The notes under the pieces were generated by a model that did no database searches, had not been told where the DNA came from, and saw nothing but the letters and a program-made list of their open reading frames with translations. 64,000 nt of DNA from NCBI GenBank assembly GCA_001282665.1, contig LN874944.1, positions 359,732-423,731 on the forward strand, read 5' to 3'. The translations under genes and the position numbers were made by a program. Position 1 is the first letter of the stretch. Each line of letters begins with the position of its first letter. Source of the DNA: Clostridiales bacterium mt11 (GTDB lineage Bacteria > Bacillota > Clostridia > Tissierellales > Tepidimicrobiaceae). Below, piece by piece: positions 36,828 through 49,634 of this stretch.

Positions 36828-37246
36828 TGAATATAGGTAAGGATATTTTGTATTTTGATCTACCTAAAATGAAGAAGAAAGAGGCCATTAAACTAGCAGG
36901 AGAAAAGTTATTAGAACATGGATTAATAGAGCCAGAATATATAGATTCTATGTTAGAAAAGGAAAAAACAGATCAAACGTATATAGGAAATAATGTAGCA
37001 ATTCCTCATGGGACATTAGATGGAAAGAAATACGTTAAGAAATCTGGAATAGTTATATTACATTTTAAAGATAGTATAGATTATAGTGGAAATGATGTAA
37101 ACCTTATCATAGGAATAGCTGGTTCAGATGAAGAACATTTAGAGATATTGTCTGAAATAGCCATAAAACTTTCTTCAGAAGAAAAGGTAAATAGCTTAAT
37201 AAATGCGGATTCTCCAGAAGAATTTATAGATATATTTAAAAATTGA
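36827..37246 (+). CDS. PTS hexitol-specific IIA component
   Basis: 139 residues. IIA of the mannitol/fructose type with the phosphorylated His in AIPHGTL (near residue 62) and IVILHFKDSI. Its ATG overlaps the IICB stop by one base. It takes phosphate from HPr, not encoded here, and completes a phosphotransferase with IICB and the SDR dehydrogenase. It is the last gene before a terminator. Confidence 0.9.
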   Translation: MNIGKDILYFDLPKMKKKEAIKLAGEKLLEHGLIEPEYIDSMLEKEKTDQTYIGNNVAIPHGTLDGKKYVKKSGIVILHFKDSIDYSGNDVNLIIGIAGSDEEHLEILSEIAIKLSSEEKVNSLINADSPEEFIDIFKN

Positions 37247-37321
37247 GTAAGAAAAATAATCATTTCTCAATAAGGTATACGAATTATTACTTTGAATTTT
37301 AAATCTATGGTAATAAAATAT

Positions 37322-37356
37322 AGAGTCAGAAGGTTTTTCCTCTGGCTCTTTTTATT
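37322..37356 (+). terminator. Terminator of the PTS operon
   Basis: agagtcaga / tctggctct stem with one G-T pair followed by TTTTTATTTTTA, 76 bases after the IIA stop. Confidence 0.75.
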
Positions 37357-37433
37357 TTTACTCCCCAGTATATGGAGATGATAACAGTGTTGGGAAAGGC
37401 GAACATGTGGGATGAGGTATATAAAGCTATTAT

Positions 37434-37694
37434 TTATTGAGACTTAAGTTTTTGAAGTCGTTTTTGTAGTTGTTCAATCTGTTCGTTGATATCATGGATT
37501 GACTCATCGGTATTATTTTTAGAATCTTGAGCTTGTTTTTGGGCAGCTATAGTTAACATGATGCTTCCAATGGAAACAATTAAGTTTCCCACTACGTTTA
37601 GCTCATCAATGGATAGATCATCAGTTAATATTATCGAAATAATAGCTATAATTCCTACCACTTGACATGGGTTCATTGAAGTTAAGCATGACAT
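37434..37694 (-). CDS. Small membrane protein with coiled-coil tail
   Basis: 86 residues from ATG 37694 (leader AGTGAGGTGA, seven bases upstream). Starts MSCLTSMNPCQVVGIIAIIS, with a Cys at residue 3 and another at 10, one or two hydrophobic helices, and ends with a charged heptad-like helix (NEQIEQLQKRLQKLKSQ). Conserved-looking short proteins of this shape occur in clostridia, but I cannot name a function. The leader is almost the same as that of the short frame further upstream on the same strand. Confidence 0.55.
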   Translation of the reverse strand: MSCLTSMNPCQVVGIIAIISIILTDDLSIDELNVVGNLIVSIGSIMLTIAAQKQAQDSKNNTDESIHDINEQIEQLQKRLQKLKSQ

Positions 37695-37776
37695 TGTATT
37701 CACCTCACTTTATGATATGCTATTTTTAAGAAAAGGTACATAAAAATATATATGTTATTACTTATTAATAAAATCA

Positions 37777-37815
37777 ACAAAGCTGATTCCTGTAAAATAC
37801 GAGAATCAGCTTTGT
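37777..37815 (-). terminator. Terminator-like hairpin on the minus strand
   Basis: acaaagctgattc / gaatcagctttgt, a perfect 13-bp stem with a 13-base loop. On the minus strand it is followed by TGATTTTATTAAT. It lies between the short UGA-interrupted frame and the 86-residue gene, so the former would form its own transcript. Confidence 0.65.
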
Positions 37816-37843
37816 GTCATATAGAAATCTCTAACCTATTTCG

Positions 37844-37981
37844 TTATCTGCCACCGGCAGAAGGCTTACTAGTTCATTTAGAAAAATAGCCTTTTTCATC
37901 GGGAACTCAGTAATTAACTTCACCTGTATTGCGATTGATTATAATATATTCTTCTCCACTTGAAAAGTTATTTGTGTCCAT
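37844..37981 (-). CDS. Short frame with two in-frame UGA codons
   Basis: ATG 37981 has a strong AGTGAGGTGA leader and encodes MDTNNFSSGEEYIIINRNTG plus EVNY, then UGA (37907-37909). Reading on, VPDEKGYFSK, a second UGA (37874-37876), and TSKPSAGGR to a TAA at 37844. Both interruptions are UGA, and the composition stays protein-like throughout. It may be a 24-residue peptide, a decaying gene that lost two Trp codons, or a recoded (selenocysteine or UGA-Trp) frame. Small hairpins follow each UGA (37881-37897 and 37847-37861). Confidence 0.35.
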
Positions 37982-38422
37982 ACTATCACCTCACTTTTAC
38001 AATTTAATTATTGTATTATCTTCATGAGTATAAAGTCATTAGAAGCTATAAGCTATTAAATTTCCAGAACTTGATGCTAATACTTTTGAAATTAACTTCT
38101 TAAATTATGTTTTTAAAATTGACTTTATGAAATATTTAATAGCTATTTAAAACTAGTTTGTTCATATTATAGAAAAATATAATATATTTTTAAGGTATTA
38201 TAAGAAAAGTCTATAGTAAATGTCTTTTAGTTTTTCAGATGGAGTAGTTTCTGCATATACTTTTTTTCTTTGGTTTTATCCATTTCATTCAAAAAGATTA
38301 AATTATTATGAAAATGCGTACTAAATTTTTAGGTTGTAATCATATATCTAAAATAAAGGAAAGAATACTTAAAGATATAGAAGCAGTAGATATTTATTTA
38401 ATTCAAAAAATTCAAAAGTATA
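37982..38422. other. Gap upstream of the galactoside operon
   Basis: No gene supported. A plus-strand frame at 38308-38511 lacks a ribosome binding site and runs over the lac promoter and operators, so it is not accepted. Confidence 0.5.
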
Positions 38423-38450
38423 TTGCATTATATTTAAAATATGATATGAT
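38423..38450 (+). promoter_or_regulatory. Promoter of the galactoside operon
   Basis: TTGCAT (38423-38428), 16-base spacer, TATGAT (38445-38450). The expected start near 38457 sits just before the first operator. Confidence 0.65.
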
Positions 38451-38460
38451 AATAATCAAT

Positions 38461-41648
<3,188 letters not shown>

Positions 41649-41716
41649 ACCATTGACCTTAATTGTAGTATAAAAATTTATAGTGCAATTAAATATAAAA
41701 TAGGAGGGTTATATTT

Positions 41717-43282
41717 ATGAAAGGTAAAAGGGTATTGTCACTTATTCTTGTTGCTGTACTCGTAATGTTGGGTACGGCTGGTTGTAAGAAAGATGGAACT
41801 TCTACATCAGGCAATGATGTGGAAGAAGGTACAGATGGAAAAGTTACAATTAAGTATTGGGTTCCTTTTGCTTCAAATCAATATATACAAAGTCTAAATG
41901 AAAGTGAAATGTACAAAGAACTAGAAGAAAGGACTGGGGTTCATGTAGATTTCACTCATCCTGCAGAAGGAGAGGAAATGGAGCAGTTTAATCTTATGTT
42001 AAATTCAAAGGAATTGCCAGATGTTATTCAAAGTTATGCTGATTATTATAAGGGCGGTGTAGAAAAGGGCATAAAAGATGGGGTTTATCTAAGACTTAAT
42101 GAATTAATTGATGAACATGCACCTAATTTTAAAAAATTGTTAGAGGAAGATCCAGAGTTGGCAAGACAGATTATGACAGATGAGGGAGATATCTATGCAT
42201 TCCCAGTAGTTAGTATAGATACAGATGAACCTGCATGGTGGGGACCAGTTTTTCGTGGCGATTGGCTTGAAGAACTTGATTTAGAAATACCTACTACTTT
42301 AGATGAATGGTATAATGTCTTAACTCAATTTAAGGAAAAGAAAAATGCTAAGGCACCATTGGTATTTAGTTCAAGAGGTATAGACCCATATGGAACTATC
42401 ATAAGTGCTTTTGATATTGGAGAGAGTTTTTACAAGAAAGATAATGTTGTAAAATATGGACCTATAGAGCCAGAGTTTAAGGAATATCTTACTACTATGA
42501 ATAAATGGTACAATGAGGGTTTAATAGATAAGGATTTCCCTACAAGGGATAGTAATGGAAAAGCTACATTAATTACTTCAGGAGATACTGGAGCATATAT
42601 TACTGAATACTCACTGGTAGACAAATATCAGGCAGCAATTGCAGCAACTGATCCTAAGGCAAAATTTGTAGCTGCTGTACAGCCATCATTAAAAGCTGGT
42701 GAAAATGTAAACTATAGAGTAACTAATGAAAGAAATGGTGGTTATGAAGCTGTTATAACAAGTTCATGTAAGAACCCAGAAGCCGTAGTTAAATGGTTTG
42801 ACTATGCATATAGTGAAGATGGTTTTATGCTATTTAATTATGGTATAGAAGGCAAGAGTTATAATATGGTAGACGGTAAACCACAATTTACCGAGCTTAT
42901 GACAGATAATCCAGAGGGATTAGATTTTTGGACGGTATGTAATAAATACAAATTAGATATAGGACCATATTTAAGAGATTATAAGGCAGTACCGGGTTTT
43001 ACGGATATTGATTTAGATTGTATGGAACAATGGACTAAGGCAGGAACTGAAAATGTGTTACCTCCAATTAAGTTAACTCCAGAAGAAAGAGAAACCTATT
43101 CAGATATTATGAGTGATGTATCAACTTTTAAAGACGAAATGATATTGAAGTTCATAGTAGGAGAGTTGCCTTTAAGTGAATTTGATAATTATGTAGAACA
43201 AATTGAGGCATTAGGAATAGAAAAAGTAATAGATATTCATCAAGATGCACTTGATAGATATAACAACAGAAAAACTAATTAG
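41717..43282 (+). CDS. Extracellular solute-binding lipoprotein of an oligosaccharide ABC transporter (LplA-like)
   Basis: 521 residues. Lipobox GTAGC with Cys 23, linker, then a family 1 binding-protein fold: KYWVPFASNQYIQ at the start and NGGYEAVITSSCKNPEAVVKWFDYAYSEDG. Long LplA-type proteins bind oligosaccharides and work with the LplB/YtcP-like permeases, which are the next two genes. The neighbours suggest that the ligand is a beta-galactoside or galacto-oligosaccharide. GGAGG precedes the start. Confidence 0.88.
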   Translation: MKGKRVLSLILVAVLVMLGTAGCKKDGTSTSGNDVEEGTDGKVTIKYWVPFASNQYIQSLNESEMYKELEERTGVHVDFTHPAEGEEMEQFNLMLNSKELPDVIQSYADYYKGGVEKGIKDGVYLRLNELIDEHAPNFKKLLEEDPELARQIMTDEGDIYAFPVVSIDTDEPAWWGPVFRGDWLEELDLEIPTTLDEWYNVLTQFKEKKNAKAPLVFSSRGIDPYGTIISAFDIGESFYKKDNVVKYGPIEPEFKEYLTTMNKWYNEGLIDKDFPTRDSNGKATLITSGDTGAYITEYSLVDKYQAAIAATDPKAKFVAAVQPSLKAGENVNYRVTNERNGGYEAVITSSCKNPEAVVKWFDYAYSEDGFMLFNYGIEGKSYNMVDGKPQFTELMTDNPEGLDFWTVCNKYKLDIGPYLRDYKAVPGFTDIDLDCMEQWTKAGTENVLPPIKLTPEERETYSDIMSDVSTFKDEMILKFIVGELPLSEFDNYVEQIEALGIEKVIDIHQDALDRYNNRKTN

Positions 43283-43351
43283 TTAGTTTAGAATTCTAGG
43301 GGGCTATGCCTCCTAAGAATTCATAAAAACTCAAATGGAAGGAGTTATATT

Positions 43352-44311
43352 ATGGAGAGTACAGAACAAATTTCTGCAAGACCAGATAATAAGAAAAAGA
43401 AAACAAAATGGGAAATATTAAAAAAGGATATTAAAAAGAATAAATGCATATATTTAATGGCAATACCCATGATAGTATATTTCATATTATTTCACTATAT
43501 GCCCATGTATGGAATTCTTATTGGATTTAAGGACTTTAACCCAAGGTTAGGTATATGGAAAAGCCCGTGGGTTGGATTAAAACATTTTAAAACTTTCTTT
43601 AGTAGTATTTATTTTAAGAGGACAATAAAGAATACAGCATTACTTAGTTTTTATTCTTTATTGTGGGGATTTCCAGCCTCTATCGTTTTGGCATTGTTAC
43701 TAAATGAAATAAAGAATAAAAAGTTTAAAAACTGTGTGCAGACAATCACGTATCTACCACATTTTATATCATTAGTGGTAATATGTGGATTAATTGTAGA
43801 TTTTACTTCAACAGATGGTTTGATAAATTCAATATTATCAAATTTCGGGATAGAACCTGCAAATTGGCTTGCAAAACCAGAATGGTTTAGAACTATTTAT
43901 ATAGGTTCAGGACTGTGGCAGAGCATTGGTTGGGACAGTATAATATTTCTTGCAGCTCTTTCAGGAATTAATCCTTCCTTATATGAGGCAGCTAAAATTG
44001 ATGGAGCAGGAAGATGGAAACAAATGATCCATGTTACCTTACCCGCTTTAGCTCCCACTATTATTGTAATGTTTATTCTTAATATTGGCGGACTTATGAA
44101 TGTAGGGTCGCAGAAAGTTATTTTATTATATAATCCGTTAACATGGGAAACTTCCGATGTTATATCGAGTTATGTATATAGAAAAGGGTTACAGGGGGCT
44201 GAATATAGTTTTAGTACAGCGGTAGGTCTTTTCGAATCTCTAATTGGATTTATTTTACTTATAGTTGCTAATAAATTAAGTAAGAAGATAACTGAAGAAA
44301 GCTTATGGTAG
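43352..44311 (+). CDS. Oligosaccharide ABC transporter permease (LplB-like)
   Basis: 319 residues; a cytoplasmic Lys-rich N-terminus and about six transmembrane helices. Coupling loop with EAA motif YEAAKIDGAGRWKQMIHVTLP. This is the LplB/UgpA-type partner of the second permease. AAGGAG precedes the ATG. Pairs with the binding protein upstream and the MsmK-type ATPase at 47467. Confidence 0.88.
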   Translation: MESTEQISARPDNKKKKTKWEILKKDIKKNKCIYLMAIPMIVYFILFHYMPMYGILIGFKDFNPRLGIWKSPWVGLKHFKTFFSSIYFKRTIKNTALLSFYSLLWGFPASIVLALLLNEIKNKKFKNCVQTITYLPHFISLVVICGLIVDFTSTDGLINSILSNFGIEPANWLAKPEWFRTIYIGSGLWQSIGWDSIIFLAALSGINPSLYEAAKIDGAGRWKQMIHVTLPALAPTIIVMFILNIGGLMNVGSQKVILLYNPLTWETSDVISSYVYRKGLQGAEYSFSTAVGLFESLIGFILLIVANKLSKKITEESLW

Positions 44312-44321
44312 GAGTGATATA

Positions 44322-45212
44322 ATGTTTAAAAAAATTTCGGGTGGTAAGGTTTTTGATGTATTTAATGTAATATTAATGGTTGTACTTATGATTGTATGTA
44401 TATATCCTATGTTATATGTATTGTTTGCTTCTTTAAGCGATCCACATCTTTTAATGCAGCACAAGGGGCTTTTGTATAAACCTCTAGGATTCACTTTACA
44501 AGGGTATTCATTAGTTTTTCAAAATCCAAGTATTATGAAGGGGTTTTTAAATACGCTTTTTTATGTTGTTGTAGGAACCATAATAAGTGTAATTTTAACA
44601 GCAATGTCTGCTTATGTCCTTGCACAAGATGATCTATTACTTAAAAAACCTTTAATGCTAATGGTTACGGTAACGATGTTCTTTAGTGGAGGTTTGATTC
44701 CATTTTTCTTACAGATACAGCGGCTAGGTTTAAGGAATACGAGATGGGCTCTTATTTTCCCAACTGCAATATCTGCATGGAGTGTCATTGTACTCAGAAC
44801 AGCATTTAAAAAGGTACCAAAGAGTCTTATAGAATCTGCTAAAATAGATGGTGCTAATGATTTTACTATTTTATTTAAAATAGTTCTTCCCGTTTGTAAA
44901 GCAACTATGGCAGTTATGGTATTATTATATGCTGTAGGACAATGGAATTCATGGTTTAATGCATTAATCTTTTTAGACGATAGATCAAAATATCCATTGC
45001 AGCTTATTTTACGTGAGATACTTATCTCCAATGATATGAGGGAGATGATGAATCTTCCAAGGGGCTCAGCCCAGTTTATCCAAGCGGATGCATATAAGGC
45101 ATTAATTAAATATAGTACCATAGTTATTTCTACATTGCCGATTATATGTATCTATCCATTTATACAAAAATATTTTGTTAAGGGAAGTATGATGGGTTCA
45201 TTAAAAGAATAA
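44322..45212 (+). CDS. Oligosaccharide ABC transporter permease (LplC/YtcP-like)
   Basis: 296 residues, six helices. MalG/UgpE-type domain, EAA-type loop ESAKIDGANDFTILFKIVLP. It forms the channel with the preceding permease, 10 bases apart. Ends KGSMMGSLKE, the family's usual C-terminus. Confidence 0.88.
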   Translation: MFKKISGGKVFDVFNVILMVVLMIVCIYPMLYVLFASLSDPHLLMQHKGLLYKPLGFTLQGYSLVFQNPSIMKGFLNTLFYVVVGTIISVILTAMSAYVLAQDDLLLKKPLMLMVTVTMFFSGGLIPFFLQIQRLGLRNTRWALIFPTAISAWSVIVLRTAFKKVPKSLIESAKIDGANDFTILFKIVLPVCKATMAVMVLLYAVGQWNSWFNALIFLDDRSKYPLQLILREILISNDMREMMNLPRGSAQFIQADAYKALIKYSTIVISTLPIICIYPFIQKYFVKGSMMGSLKE

Positions 45213-45253
45213 AAATAGGAGTATTTTTAAATATATTATACAGGAGAGCTAAT

Positions 45254-47428
45254 ATGAAACTATCTATAAGAACAATTGCTAGTTTATTTACATGTTTATT
45301 CATATCGGCCAACTTAGTAGGCTGTAGTAAAAAAAATTCTTTAAGTTCTAAAGGCATTAGATATAAGTTTAAAGATTTAATAGATGTAAAAGGGGTTCCC
45401 ATAAAAGCAGTACCTAATGACACCTACGAGATAAATCCATTTTCTGATATGGGAGCATGGCATGCATATCATCTTCCAGGAATAGATGATAAAGAATATT
45501 ATGGTGGATTTACAGGTCCATTGTATATTGCACAGGAATATGGAAGATGGTTAAGTAAATCCTTTAATATCATAAAGATATACGATAAACAAAGGGAAAA
45601 AGAAATTAAATTAGCCGATTGTAAGGATTTGGATTTATCATATTATCCAGGATTATTAGTTCAAAGATATGATATGGAGGATTTCATTTTAAATCTAGAA
45701 CTTAGGTTTGTTACAAATAGAACAGCTCTTGTAACTACTAAGATTAAAAATAAGACTGATAGAGAATTAAATTTAAAACTTAATTGGGAAGGTGAATTAT
45801 TAAAGGATTTTGAGCCTAATAATAGCGAGATATTGGATATTAGGTTAGAAGCTAGTACCAATGGGGTAAAGGTTAAATTTCCAGATGTAGATGATACATG
45901 GAATGTTTTTACTTCAAAGGAAATGGAATATGAACTATTATATCCTTTTGAAGTGAAAACTAAGATTAATGGTGATAAATACATCATTGAAATAGAGGAT
46001 ATATCTATAAAACCTAAAAAAGAATATATCTTAAATACAGCCAATACCTATACCTTCACTAAGGATGAAAAAGATAAGGAAAATGAAAAGGTAAAGGATA
46101 TATTTAAAAACCCATCAAAGTATATTGAAGACAATGATTTAAGATGGGAAAATTATCTTGCAAACTCTCTAAAGGGTGAAAATCGAGATTATGATAGATT
46201 GGCTGTAAAGACGGTGGAGACTTTGACAACCAACTGGAGGAGTTCTGCAGGAGAGATAAAAAAGGATGGGATTACTCCTTCAATGTCCTATAAATGGTTT
46301 AATGGAATGTGGGCATGGGATTCATGGAAACAAGCAGTAGCAGTTACGAACTTTGCTCCAGAGTTGGCTAAGGAAAATATTAGGGCAATTTTTGACTATC
46401 AAAGGGAAGACGGGATGATTATAGATGCTATCTTCTATAATAAAAGTAGATACAATTATTTTGGGGAAAAGGGTGGAAATTGGAATGAGCGGAATTCAAA
46501 ACCACCACTTGCATCATGGGCAGTATGGGAGGTCTATGAATCGACAAAAGATAAAGAATTTCTTAAAGAGATGTATCCTAAACTTGTTAAATATCATGAT
46601 TGGTGGTATATAGCTAGAGATAATGACAAAAACGGAATAGCTGAGTATGGAGGCTCTGTAGACCCTTTAAATAATACAGAGGAAGAAATGATATTAGCTG
46701 CGGCTTGGGAAAGTGGAATGGATAATGCAATTAGGTTTGATACAGATTATGGGGTTAAGGTAATGGAGAATATAGATGAAAATGGACGGCTTGTTGGCTA
46801 TTCTATTAATCAGGAATCTGTAGATTTAAATTCTTATCTCTATGCAGAAAAAAAGTATTTAGGGAAAATTGCAGAGATATTAAATAAAACTTCTGATGTA
46901 GATAGATACGAGAGAGAGGCGGAATACGTCAAAGACTTTATACAAAAAAATATGTTTGATAGAGAGACAGGCTTTTTTTATGATATAGATATTTTAACCA
47001 AAAAGCCCCTTATAAATAGAGGGAAAGGAATAGAAGGGGTTATTCCTCTCTGGGCAGAAGTAGCATCAAAAGAGCAAGCGGAGATGGTAAAGGATATTTT
47101 AATTGATGAGGATAAATTTAATACTAAAGTTCCATTTCCAACGGCATCAAAAGATAATCCAAGATACAATAGCGAAGTATATTGGAGGGGGCCAGTTTGG
47201 CTAGATCAGGCATATTTTGCAATCAAGGCTTTAGATAAAAATGGATATAAAGATGAAGCCAATAAATTAGCAAAGAAGATAGTTGAAAATATTGAAGGTG
47301 CTATGATCGATGGAGAAGTCATAAGAGAAAATTATAATTCTGAGAATGGTGAAGGGCTTCACTGTACTAATTTTAGTTGGTCTGCTGGGATGTTATATTT
47401 GTTGTGTAAGGAGTATTTAATGCAGTAA
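45254..47428 (+). CDS. Lipoprotein glycoside hydrolase, GH63-like (alpha/alpha barrel)
   Basis: 724 residues. Lipobox LVGC with Cys 24 puts it on the outer face of the membrane. N-terminal beta-sandwich (about 45-300), then an (alpha/alpha)6 barrel with YKWFNGMWAWDSWKQAVAV, GGNWNERNSKPPLASWAVW, NGIAEYGGSVDPLNNTEEE and YWRGPVWLDQAYFAIKAL, patterns of the GH63/YgjK and trehalase-like group, which cleave alpha-glucosidic or related bonds by inversion. In this operon it may trim an oligosaccharide before or during import. The exact bond is unknown. GAGAG precedes the ATG. Confidence 0.78.
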   Translation: MKLSIRTIASLFTCLFISANLVGCSKKNSLSSKGIRYKFKDLIDVKGVPIKAVPNDTYEINPFSDMGAWHAYHLPGIDDKEYYGGFTGPLYIAQEYGRWLSKSFNIIKIYDKQREKEIKLADCKDLDLSYYPGLLVQRYDMEDFILNLELRFVTNRTALVTTKIKNKTDRELNLKLNWEGELLKDFEPNNSEILDIRLEASTNGVKVKFPDVDDTWNVFTSKEMEYELLYPFEVKTKINGDKYIIEIEDISIKPKKEYILNTANTYTFTKDEKDKENEKVKDIFKNPSKYIEDNDLRWENYLANSLKGENRDYDRLAVKTVETLTTNWRSSAGEIKKDGITPSMSYKWFNGMWAWDSWKQAVAVTNFAPELAKENIRAIFDYQREDGMIIDAIFYNKSRYNYFGEKGGNWNERNSKPPLASWAVWEVYESTKDKEFLKEMYPKLVKYHDWWYIARDNDKNGIAEYGGSVDPLNNTEEEMILAAAWESGMDNAIRFDTDYGVKVMENIDENGRLVGYSINQESVDLNSYLYAEKKYLGKIAEILNKTSDVDRYEREAEYVKDFIQKNMFDRETGFFYDIDILTKKPLINRGKGIEGVIPLWAEVASKEQAEMVKDILIDEDKFNTKVPFPTASKDNPRYNSEVYWRGPVWLDQAYFAIKALDKNGYKDEANKLAKKIVENIEGAMIDGEVIRENYNSENGEGLHCTNFSWSAGMLYLLCKEYLMQ

Positions 47429-47466
47429 ATTATGTATTGTAAAAAGAAGGTTTAGGAGGCGATTAA

Positions 47467-48579
47467 ATGGCAAATGTAGTACTAAAAAATATCAGCAAAG
47501 TTTATTCAGATGATGTTTTGGCTGTTGATAATGTTAACCTTAATATAGCGGATAAGGAATTTTTAGTTCTAGTAGGACCCTCTGGATGTGGTAAGTCAAC
47601 TACCTTAAGAATGATCGCAGGTCTTGAGGAAATAACATCTGGAGAACTTTATATAGGAGATACACTTTGTAATGATATTGAACCTAAAGATAGGGATATA
47701 GCCATGGTATTCCAAAATTATGCACTATATCCTCATATGACGGTATATGAAAACATGGCTTTTAGTTTGAAGATGAGAAAGATATCAAAGAAAGAAATAA
47801 AGGAAAGAGTTGAAAATGCAGCAAAGATATTGGATATTGAAAAATATTTGGATAGAAAACCTAAAGCATTATCTGGTGGGCAAAGACAAAGGGTTGCATT
47901 AGGTAGAGCTATCGTTAGAAATCCGGAAGTTTTTTTAATGGACGAACCTCTATCCAATTTAGATGCTAAACTTAGAGTGCAAATGAGAGCTGAGATTTTA
48001 AAATTGCATAAAAAATTAAATACAACTTTTATTTATGTTACTCACGATCAAACAGAAGCCATGACTATGGGAGATAGAATCGTCGTTATGAAAGATGGAG
48101 TTATTCAACAGGTAGATTCACCACGCAATATATATAAAAATCCTGTAAATTTATTTGTTGCAGGATTTATAGGAAATCCTCCAATGAATTTTATAGAAAG
48201 TAAGATAATTCAAGAAAATAATAAACTATATATTTCATTTAGTGATGTAAAACTTGAAATCCCAGAGGATAAAGCTAAACTTATTCGGGATAAAGATTAC
48301 ATCAACAAGGAAGTAATTTTTGGTATAAGACCAGAACACATTAGTGATGACTCAAGTTTTATTAAATCAAATCAAAATGCTCAGTTAACTGCTAAGGTTG
48401 ATGTTGTAGAAAATACGGGTTCCATGGCAAATTTATATCTCATATATGATGATAAAAACTTTATTGCAAGTATTGATTCTTCAGTTAATGTAGGTATGAG
48501 AGATAGTATAAATTTGGCAATGGATATGGATAAGATGTATATTTTTGATAAGGAAACTGAATCCAATATACTGCAATAG
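47467..48579 (+). CDS. Sugar ABC transporter ATP-binding protein (MsmK/UgpC family)
   Basis: 370 residues. Walker [10 protein letters not shown], signature [14 protein letters not shown], Walker [13 protein letters not shown] and switch YVTHD, then the regulatory OB-fold domain (about 240-370) typical of MalK/MsmK. It energises the LplB/LplC-like permeases upstream and may serve other sugar importers too, as MsmK does in streptococci. AGGAGG precedes the start. Confidence 0.92.
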   Translation: MANVVLKNISKVYSDDVLAVDNVNLNIADKEFLVLVGPSGCGKSTTLRMIAGLEEITSGELYIGDTLCNDIEPKDRDIAMVFQNYALYPHMTVYENMAFSLKMRKISKKEIKERVENAAKILDIEKYLDRKPKALSGGQRQRVALGRAIVRNPEVFLMDEPLSNLDAKLRVQMRAEILKLHKKLNTTFIYVTHDQTEAMTMGDRIVVMKDGVIQQVDSPRNIYKNPVNLFVAGFIGNPPMNFIESKIIQENNKLYISFSDVKLEIPEDKAKLIRDKDYINKEVIFGIRPEHISDDSSFIKSNQNAQLTAKVDVVENTGSMANLYLIYDDKNFIASIDSSVNVGMRDSINLAMDMDKMYIFDKETESNILQ

Positions 48580-48599
48580 TAGGAAAATGGGGTGCAAAT

Positions 48600-49616
48600 A
48601 TGACTATTACTATACGCGATGTGGCGGAAAAAGCAGGGGTTTCTATTGCCACCGTATCTAGGGTGATAAATAATAATTATCCTGTAAAGGATGAAACAAG
48701 AAAAAAGATAGAAGAAGCTATTGAGGAATTAGGATATGTACCAAACGAAATAGCTAGAAGTCTAATACTTAAAAGTACATCTAATGTAGGAATTATTGTG
48801 CCAGGTATTACTAATCTCTTTTTTCCCACAATAGTAGAGGAAATAAATAGAGTATTGGTAAATAAGGGATTTACAATGTCCTTATACAGTACCCAAGGAG
48901 ATTCAATGATGGAAAAGCTGGTAATAGATAGTGTAATCTCCAGAAACATGGATGGAATAATAGCTATAGACCCATCAATGGAAAACTTAGATAATAATTA
49001 TTTTACAAATATAAGTAAAAAAGTTCCCACCATCATCATCAATGGAAATACAAATAAATATGATTGCAATTTTATTTCCTATGATGAAGAAGTGGGGACT
49101 AGGGAAGCCTTTCAATATTTGTTAGACTTAGGTCATAGGGAAATTAGTTTTGTTCGTGGGGATAGAAGTTTATCTTATGATTTAAAGGAAAAGTTATATA
49201 GACAATTTGTAATAGAAAATAATTTGAAGTATGAAAATATAATATCCGTAGGTGATGGTAATAGTCTACAAGTAGTTGAAAAAACAGAAAGAATATTTGA
49301 AACAATTTTAAAAGCTAAAAATATAGGTACAGCTATTTTTGCATGTAATGATCTAATGGCAGTAGGGGTGATAAATGCTTGTAACAAATTTAAAATCAAA
49401 GTTCCAGACGATATATCTGTAATTGGCTTTGATAATACACTGCTTTCAAATATAACTCATCCCAAGATTACGACTATAGATTTAAATACGAAAAAAATAG
49501 CTGAGCTTGCAGCATTAGAATTGATTGATATGATAAAAGGAAAATATACCATAGTTGAAAAGAATGTTTATGATAGTAAATTAATAATTAGAGAAAGTTG
49601 TAGTAAAAGAAAATAA
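48600..49616 (+). CDS. LacI-family transcriptional regulator of the operon
   Basis: 338 residues. N-terminal helix-turn-helix and hinge: TIRDVAEKAGVSIATVSRVINN and the hinge helix PNEIARSLILKSTS, then a periplasmic-binding-like core (VGIIVPGITNLFFP, AIFACNDLMAVGVI and VIGFDNTLLSNITHPKITTI). It is encoded inside the operon it probably controls, binding the two AGAAAACGTT operators before lacZ and releasing on galactose or a derivative (inference). Confidence 0.9.
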   Translation: MTITIRDVAEKAGVSIATVSRVINNNYPVKDETRKKIEEAIEELGYVPNEIARSLILKSTSNVGIIVPGITNLFFPTIVEEINRVLVNKGFTMSLYSTQGDSMMEKLVIDSVISRNMDGIIAIDPSMENLDNNYFTNISKKVPTIIINGNTNKYDCNFISYDEEVGTREAFQYLLDLGHREISFVRGDRSLSYDLKEKLYRQFVIENNLKYENIISVGDGNSLQVVEKTERIFETILKAKNIGTAIFACNDLMAVGVINACNKFKIKVPDDISVIGFDNTLLSNITHPKITTIDLNTKKIAELAALELIDMIKGKYTIVEKNVYDSKLIIRESCSKRK

Positions 49617-49634
49617 ATAGGTGGTCGTATTAAA

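Noticed and set aside
44612..45121. Minus-strand frame of 169 codons inside the second permease gene
   Set aside because: Shadow of an EAA-motif permease with no start signal.
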